From positions 496,001 through 560,000 of the forward strand of contig JADWQD010000001.1 in assembly GCA_016110215.1 (NCBI GenBank): a stretch of 64,000 bases of DNA, written 5' to 3'. Shown here piece by piece: positions 56,601 through 64,000 of this stretch (positions are counted from its first letter, which is position 1; each line of letters opens with the position of its first letter). The position numbers and the translations under genes were made by a program. The stretch is from Capronia americana (Eukaryota; Ascomycota; Eurotiomycetes; Chaetothyriales; Herpotrichiellaceae). The notes beneath the pieces are model-generated. The model ran no database searches. It worked only from the letters and a program-made list of their open reading frames with translations, and had not been told where the DNA came from.

Positions 56601-59600
56601 GTTGATTTGAGTCGAGTCTACAAACAATCCATCCTTCAGAAGACCCATTAACTATGAAACCGAGGACCGAGTGGGAATGTGCTCACGGTAAGCCCTGGCC
56701 AAGAAGCGGATGCCTTTGTCCGGAATTGTTGGGCGAAATTTGGGAACCAAAAAAATATATGCTTGAGGACGTGTGGTGCATTGGGGTGTGGCAGAAAATG
56801 TGAGGTACGGCATCAACGTCTCAGGCCCGATGATGGTTTCTTACCCAGAAGCTCATGAGTCGAACGCGCCTGCTGCCATAGCACGATCTAAACAACACGA
56901 CAGGAAAGGAAAAACTGCTGATCGCCGCGTAAGTCAAGAGATATCGCCCCACTCCTGCAGTCATATCGCTCAAGCACGACATTTACGTCCCGGTCAAATG
57001 GTATCATGTAACAGGATTGGTCGCCCATAAGCCGCAGGAACAGGATCTCCGCAGGAATACCGCCTCCCGTGCCAGGCTGATAGGTATGCAGACCGCGATA
57101 TCTCCCTTTGGCTCTCCCACCGTCCAAACTGATACTGTATACGCAAGGTTGTGGCAAGTGTATAAATAACACGATGCATGATTGCACACTGGGTGGACCC
57201 GCCCGATGATGCCTTGAGAGACTTCCGTTGCTCGAGCCCAGTTGGGTTGAAAATGGTTCCATCTTCGAGAAGTGTCGGAGCTCGATGACGGCTTGCTAAC
57301 AGGATTTCCATCCGTTGCAGGTCACCAAGAACAAGGTCGCCCAACGCCTGGTTGTCGATCGACATCCGAGCTCGGCTGAGCAATCTGATAGGCTAGTATC
57401 ACTTCCCCATACTGGACTTTCCTGCCCGTCCAGTTGAGCTCGTGGGACAGGAGAAGGTGTGACATTTACCATTTCCTTGGATACCAAGGTATGGCGAGAT
57501 GCATGGGCACGTGCTGTAACACCTGGAATTCCAATCAGATGGCTGCCATGCAAGAGCCCGAGACCCCCTTCCGAGGAGCTGGAGATAATATATGCCAATG
57601 ACGTTGAGATAGGATTGTAACGGTAACACAGCTGCGACGCTCGAGCAGTCAACGAGCCTGAAGCAGGATGTGGCATGCTGCTGACCTGGCAGCAACCAAG
57701 AAGTCAATTCTGGGTCGCACAAGGTACATGTGCATCCTCGGCAGAGATGCAGGTCCTCGGTTCGTACGGAGGATGCTCATCATAGATCAAAAGTGTCTAA
57801 TATTGGTTCAACTTCAGACCCATTGCTTGGCAAGGGCACTCGCGAAATGGATCAGTAACGTCCAATTTGTGGTCTGGTTGGTGACCACAAAATTCTCGTA
57901 TTTCAGACCCGACGGGCCGAATCGACCAGCTGCCAGGAAAAGGGTCCAACGCATTGTATGGTATCTCCAAAATACGAAAGCGGTGGTCTGCCAGGTCTGA
58001 TGCCTGAATGTTAGCGGTCATATCAAAATGTACTCGTAGTCAGCCTGCGGCTCTTGACGCATGGGAATGCAAGGACCGCACCGTCGCTTCTTATTGCTGA
58101 CAAGCACCCGAGGCAGTGAGCTTCAATCGAGTCTGTCCCACTCTTGGCATCTTACGATCGCCACGAGCATTGTGCACACGCCTTGTGGCGGATCTTATTC
58201 GGGGCGACTGCTCTGAGATTTATCCCGGCCTGACACCTGGGTGTTCAGAGAAGGCGCCAGATACGAGCGCAACGCAGCTTGGTTGACGAATACATTCCCG
58301 CGGACTTCAACAGTGCTGTTTCCCCTCGGATTTCTGCCTTCGTTAATAAAGGTGATGCTGTAAATAGAAAGAAGGACTGTGGAACTGTTCTTATCCTCAC
58401 CAGCGGAAATCTCATCAGCCAGCGGACACCAAAACGAATCAAGGCAATCCACGCAGTGAAGGAGCAGTGCCATCTACTACCTCTGAATGGTGACGACGGT
58501 AAGCTATCCGAACCCCAGTGCGTGGCGGGCAATCCTCATTCGAGGGTTGAACTCCGATCGAATTGTCAGCAAATAGGAGATTACTTGAGACCCCACCTCG
58601 TTATGACATACTTGACTCAAACAAGTCTACTCGGAGATAGTGTAGATAATCTGCTAAAACCACGGCATATCGTGGTGCCATGCCGCAGTTGCCCCCTGTG
58701 CTATGTAGGCGAGGTACGTACCTATCTCGGTTCAAGGATGCAGGGGGTTTGACCTACGCCGAAGCGACCAAGTAAAGGGGGAATCGACAAAAGAAAGGCT
58801 AGAAAGATGTAGTGGCTGATAATTGTCCTAACCTATCGATTAGGAGAAATGATAATGCGCTGTTCCAGCACACTATTGTAGGGTGGCGCTGGGTGGCTGC
58901 TCGGAAGGAGCGCCAAACGCGTGGTGATTGTTCGCTCCACAAGGCGGCTTGTCACATCGTTTCGACTCCAAGGCTGAAGAGACAATGGAAACTTAGCACT
59001 TGTTTGAGATGTGGGTCTCCATTTTTTAAGACACGATCTCTGGGCCCAGACTTCATCACCCCTTTGAACCTCCTGAGCCTTGCAAAGCATAGCGTCGATA
59101 GCCGCTCCTTCCGGCAACCGCATGCCGAAGACAGCAGCCCTTAGTACGGAGAGATACGGAGTATGTGACACAATAGTCATGAGAGGCAAGCGGGCTCGAT
59201 CCACCTGTGATCTTTTACGGCGAGACATGAAGGAAAGCGTGTACGGTGCACGGTGCAAGTGTCCTGTTATCAGGAGAAACATCAAGGCCCGGCCCAGATG
59301 GACAGAAGAGTGGCCAAAACCCGTGGCGGGATGGCCCCTTGTCCTCGGCTATGGACGCGATCGGTAACATCGCGATCGGTCCAACAGCTGAGGTCGCGTG
59401 TCATATGAAAAAGTGCGGCAATGATATTGCAGCTGTCTTGCGTCAAAGGCCGTCCGTATCAGGACCTCATATTTGGGCTTCATAATCGAGATACCGCCTG
59501 AGCCACCTAATGACCAGGCCAGCATAGGATTCGAGGGGCGTATGGAAGGCGGTATGGAAATTCTACCCGCCAGACAGCTGGTGTCACAGCCCTGCGGGTG

Positions 59601-61552
59601 AAAGTGGGGAGTGCCTGATTGCCGTCATGGCGGCACGCTTCATTGACTCCACATGTCTGGAGGTTTGGAGATAGCTGACGCACAAAAGGAATAGCGCCAG
59701 GGCCTGGTCCCAAATATAGCATCTCCAGGCAAGGCTATCTAGGCCCCGAAGGGTGTGGCGCTGCGCTAAAACGGAAGTTACGTGAATGAAGCCTGAAGCA
59801 TGTTTGACCCATCCTGGTTCATCCCTGGATTGTGTGGCCCACGCCCACGGCCTTCCACCCCTATCAACCCACATCCCAGGAGCACTCGCCCACCGCTCAT
59901 TTGTCCCAAACTCCGCCATCAAAGCCCACCACGTCCGGTGAAATTAACTGGGATCGCTTGTGTGAGGATTTGTGTGGTCGTGGTTAGAGAGCCAGACAAA
60001 TCATGGCCAACGAAAAGCCAAGACGATCCCCGGTGCGGCGACATGGCCACGCTAAGATAGCAGTCTGTCAGCCCGTAAGGGTACAAACAACTGAAAGGGG
60101 TATGCTGGCTGGCTTTCTCAGACATCGGATACCGCGCGCGGATGTCCTGCTTTCATACCTCATACTTCCGCTTGGACTGTGCGGACATTGAGCACCACAA
60201 TCAGGCAACAGTCCACCAAGTGTACTATCCATGTAATCTTGACATCGACAGGTCCAGGCTCCGGAAGCATGAAAACGACGGTCAATACTGTTCAACGTCA
60301 TGCAGTCATCTTTTGGGCCACAGCGGTCCCCGTTTTGTGTGTTATGTTTCTCCTCCAATCTCTTTGCCGCCACCAAGGGAACTTTCTCAGCCTCAGCGGG
60401 GTGCAAAGCCAGCAGGCTAGCGTGCACTTGCCGCTTTCAGTATTGGTCTTTACATTTCAGGCTGTGGTAACAGGGGCTTTTGATACGTGCAATGACACTG
60501 CAGCCGCATTGTGGCGTTGGAAGCGCTTGTGGAACTCAAAGAGCATTCACCATTCTATACTCGACCAGCACAATGTTACAATTGCCACCCAGGAAGTAGC
60601 ATCACCGGGTGAAAAGAAATCTTGTCTGGCGCCTTGACAGCGTTTCGTTTCTGCAGTGCTCCTGCTTCAGCTCTGACTTGGCAAATTTCTTAGGTGTTCG
60701 GTTAGGCACAACGGTTGACAGGCAAAGTCCGAGCAGCAGCATTGAGCTGTACCGTGAACCAATACGAATGTAGTCAAGACCGAGCGGAAAGCTGAATTTA
60801 GCTAGGCGTCTTCTCGCACGAACCGTAGCCAAGGGCTGTCAAGCCAATGGGAGACGTGCATCTCACTCCATCTTCTCGTATGCAGAAATCTGAGTTTCAT
60901 CCCAGCCATCTCCCACAAGAACGCAATGCATCGCTGTCACCTTTTCTGAGGAACAATTGAAAACTTTTGCAACAAGAGCGGTGCGGCTGAGGTCGGTGTT
61001 GTGGGAATGATGCGCTGTTGAGCATTAGGATTGCGCTGGCCTTCAGGCCTATGCAAGCGAAGAGTAAGGCCGGTAGTCCTCACTTGCACCTTTGAAGTTG
61101 AACATTGGGGGCCTTGGGTGGCTAGAACTGGCGATATACTCTGGCGAAGCGGCGAGGGTACCGAGGTGTAAGATTACCGCCCCGAACCAGGGCGCTCGGT
61201 CATCCAGCCACGCTTGGTTGCCAAATTCGGGCGCCGAAAAACAAGCACAAGGTGACTAGCTCGCATAGACTCAGGCTAGCAAGCCCATTGATACACAGGG
61301 TGGGTCCGCCAGTACCAATTCCGAGCTGCCAACCATCATGACCGCTACGACTCGAAATGAAAGAACAGCCTCTCCAGATTTGGACTCACCTGCCATGCGC
61401 TTGATTTCCAGCGCGCAGATCTCGTGCATGCCTTCCTCCCCTAGGATGACCCTCTTTTCATGACCCACTAGGGGGCGCGGTTGTCAATTCAACTTGCACT
61501 CCCTTACTCACTGCGCATTGGCTACTCGGTCTATTTTCACTTGGGCCTCCCC

Positions 61553-61560
61553 TTTATATG
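61553..61560 (+). promoter_or_regulatory. TATA-like element before the polyketide synthase
   Basis: TTTATATG about 85 bp before the ATG at 61643, followed by a pyrimidine-rich leader. Position and sequence suit a TATA box. Confidence 0.4.
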
Positions 61561-61642
61561 ATAGCTGACCCTTCCCGCACTCCCTCTGGCCTCTTCCCTC
61601 TTAGCCACGCTCGTTGAAGCCAACACCTATTACACGTACATC

Positions 61643-64000
61643 ATGGAGGAGGTATACGTCTTCGGCGATCAGACGGCTGACTGCCGGGCGTTCTTCACCA
61701 AGGTCTTCTCCAGAAAGGACGATGTCCTGCTGCAGGCCTTCCTGGAGAGAGCTGGCGACGCCGTCAGATTCGAAAACAAATACCGATCCCATCCTTCAAA
61801 AGCAGTACCTAATTTCTCAACACTCCAAGAATTAGTCGATCGTTACTACCGGGGCGAGGCGAAGGACGCCGCCGTCGAAAGCGCTCTCGTTTGTGTTTCT
61901 CAGTTCACTCATTTCTTCGGGTATGCATTTGAACTTTCCCGAGCTGACGCTCAGACCACAACCAACTGACGATTGGGACAGTGCTTTCGAGGAGAGAACA
62001 CCATCATACATTCCACCTAATACGGATGCACGATTGGTCGGTCTATGCACCGGTTTAATAGCCGCTACCGCGGTCGCTTCCTCAGATTCCCTTACAGCCC
62101 TACTCCCTCTCGCAGTCGAATCGGTCCGCATTGCCTTCAGAGCGGGTGCACATGTGGGCAAAGTCGCGGAGCAGATTGAGACCGACTCCAAGTCCCAGTC
62201 ATGGTCGACTATTGTTGCTGCAGACGAGAAGTCCGCACAGACCGCTCTCGACGCGTTTCATAAAGAGAAGGGCACGGCACCCACGAGCAAGCTGTGGATC
62301 AGTGCGTCTTCAGCGACCTCAGTCACAATCTCCGGCCCTCCCGCAACGAAGAATGCTCTCTTCGAGCACTCGGAATTTTTCCGAACCCACAAAAACGCCT
62401 CGGTCTCGATATACGCTCCTTATCACGCGTCACACCTACATTCCCAAGCCGATATCGACAAGATTCTTCGACCGCAGACTAAGGATATCTTCGGTAACGC
62501 CGCTGTCAGATACCCTGTCTGCTCTAGCGTGACCGGGAAACCGATTTCGGCCAAAAATGGCTACGAGTTACTGCAAGAAGCACTCAAGGAGGTTGTAATC
62601 GAGCCCCTGCGGTGGGACAAGGTCTTGAAATACTGTGCGTCTGGCAAGGCCGAACAAGCCAAGGTCTTCGCTGTTGGTCCGACCAATCTCGCCAGCAGTG
62701 TCGTCTCTGCCCTCAAGGCCACTACGCCCAAAGTGACCCTGGAGGATCAGTCCCACTGGTCGACCGTCGCTCCAGCTGGTACGCAGCATTCGAAGAGAGA
62801 GGCAGACATTGCCATCGTCGGCTTCTCTGGCCGCTTCCCAGATGCTGCCGACAATGAGCTCTTCTGGCAGTTGCTCGAGAAGGGTCTTGACGTCCACCGA
62901 CCAGTCCCTCCCGACAGGTTCCCGGTCGACTCGCACACTGATCCCACTTCCAAGAAGAAGAACACCTCCCATACACCCTTTGGAAACTTCATTGAAAGAC
63001 CCGGTCTTTTCGACGCCCGATTCTTCAACATGTCGCCACGAGAGGCAGCACAGACCGATCCCATGCAGAGACTAGTATTGGCTACCAGCTACGAGGCCAT
63101 GGAAATGGCTGGTATGGTACCTGGCAGAACACCTTCCACAAAGCACGACAGAATTGGCACTTTCTACGGCCAGACATCCGACGACTGGCGTGAAGTCAAC
63201 GCCGCGCAGGACATCGACACGTACTTCATCTCTGGTGGTGTGCGTGCATTTGGCCCCGGTCGCATCAACTACTTTTTCAAGTTCTCTGGGCCAAGTTTCT
63301 CGGTTGATACCGCCTGCTCATCCAGCTTTGCTGCCATGAACGTCGCCATCACCTCTCTCCGAGCTAATGAATGTGACACTGCTTTCACCGGAGGTGCGAA
63401 CGTGCTTACCAACTCGGACATTTTCTCCGGCCTAAGCAGAGGTCACTTCTTGTCGAGGACTGGGTCTTGCAAGACCTGGGATAACGATGCGGATGGCTAC
63501 TGCAGAGGTGATGGTGTCTGCACTGTCATCCTGAAGCGGTTGGAAGACGCAGTCTCGGACCGTGATCCGATTTTGGGCGTCATTCGCGGCATCGGTACCA
63601 ACCATTCCGCAGAGGCCGTGTCAATCACCCATCCATGCGCGGAGAACCAGATCTTCTTGTTTGACAAGGTTCTCAAGGAGTGCAACGTTCCTTGCAACGA
63701 TGTCAACTACGTCGAAATGCACGGAACCGGCACCCAAGCTGGTGACGGTATTGAGATGGAGTCGGTATCTTCAGTGTTCGCACCCCGTCAAGGTCGCCGC
63801 CGTCCTGACCAGCCATTGTATGTTGGAGCTGTCAAATCCAACATTGGTCACGGTGAGGCAGTATCAGGTGTTTCAGCACTCATCAAGGTCTTGTTGATGC
63901 TACAAAAGAGCAAGATACCCCCTCACACTGGTATCAAGAAGCAGATGAACAAGAACTTCGCACCAGACTTGAAGGAACGCGGCGTCAACATCGCCTTCCA
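61643..64000 (+). CDS. Non-reducing polyketide synthase, SAT and KS domains (cut by window edge)
   Basis: Exons 61643-61920 and 61982 onward, joined over a 61 bp intron, stay open to the window end (about 765 residues seen; the family is usually 1,700-2,200). The N-terminus VYVFGDQTAD is the typical SAT start. The SAT active site is GLCTG (Cys115), with the partner His in PYHASHL. The ketosynthase begins near residue 367 (DIAIVGFSGRFP). It has FDARFFNMSPREA, the active-site Cys near 538 in DTACSSS, His in EMHGTGT and His in KSNIGH. Such enzymes build aromatic polyketides from acyl starters and malonyl-CoA. The product (melanin precursor, anthraquinone or other) cannot be told without the PT and releasing domains. 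Confidence 0.95.

Larger units (their letters stand above)
55068..61642. other. Gene-poor 6.6 kb stretch before the polyketide synthase
   Basis: I find no gene I can support on either strand. Frames of 90-160 aa exist (for example 56994-57383 and 57296-57676 minus, 58279-58752 and 60179-60637 plus), but none shows conserved motifs or convincing splice partners. The stretch contains a second copy of the dispersed repeat (about 56470-56600). It could hold decayed genes, a lncRNA or lineage-specific genes. Confidence 0.55.

Noticed and set aside
60179..60637. 152 aa plus-strand frame with a hydrophobic segment
   Set aside because: It has only one hydrophobic stretch, no conserved motif and unlikely composition; not supported as a gene.

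Overview
The window comes from a filamentous ascomycete (Pezizomycotina). Genes are short and carry many 46-90 bp spliceosomal introns. They include fungal-specific families: a Zn2Cys6/fungal_trans regulator, a non-reducing polyketide synthase with a SAT domain, an ascomycete laccase, DHA1-type and maltose-permease-type MFS transporters, and an H2A.Z gene split by two introns. I cannot fix the genus from sequence alone. I found no tRNA, rRNA, CRISPR array or intact transposon.

Region 1 (1-19.4 kb) is an accessory metabolic cluster without a polyketide or peptide backbone enzyme. It holds the N-terminal end of a pyruvate-decarboxylase-type enzyme, two paralogous short-chain reductases, an unrecognised protein, an EthD-like protein, a DHA1 MFS exporter, a regulator carrying both a C2H2 finger and a Zn2Cys6 cluster, a CocE/X-Pro peptidase-type hydrolase, a decayed P450, a quercetinase-like bicupin and a second MFS transporter. 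Its intergenic spaces share a CGG-N4-CCG palindrome of the kind Zn2Cys6 proteins bind: CGGGATGCCG (exact three times), and CGGGATCCCG, CGGGTTCCCG and CGGGAACCCG once each. One copy lies about 100 bp before the regulator itself. I infer an autoregulated regulon, and this is the most interesting signal in the window.

Region 2 (19.4-55 kb) is mostly conserved housekeeping genes: heat shock factor, an aldo/keto reductase, an RRM-R3H RNA-binding protein, H2A.Z, the exosome cofactor MPP6, a UPF0047 protein head-to-head with CutC, a sugar permease, a DUF4267-like membrane protein, Get5 and several lineage-specific proteins. It also holds two secreted or surface proteins: a laccase with a long mucin-like N-terminal extension and a GPI-anchored protein. 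Two degenerate copies of one repeat (near 20.5 kb and 56.5 kb) mark older insertions.

Region 3 (55-64 kb) is a gene-poor stretch of about 6.5 kb. It is followed by the start of a non-reducing polyketide synthase (SAT and KS domains) that runs off the right edge, probably the beginning of a second biosynthetic cluster.

Many coding regions need splicing. Exon coordinates below were set by reading donor, acceptor and branch sites and by keeping conserved motifs in frame; they are not backed by transcripts.
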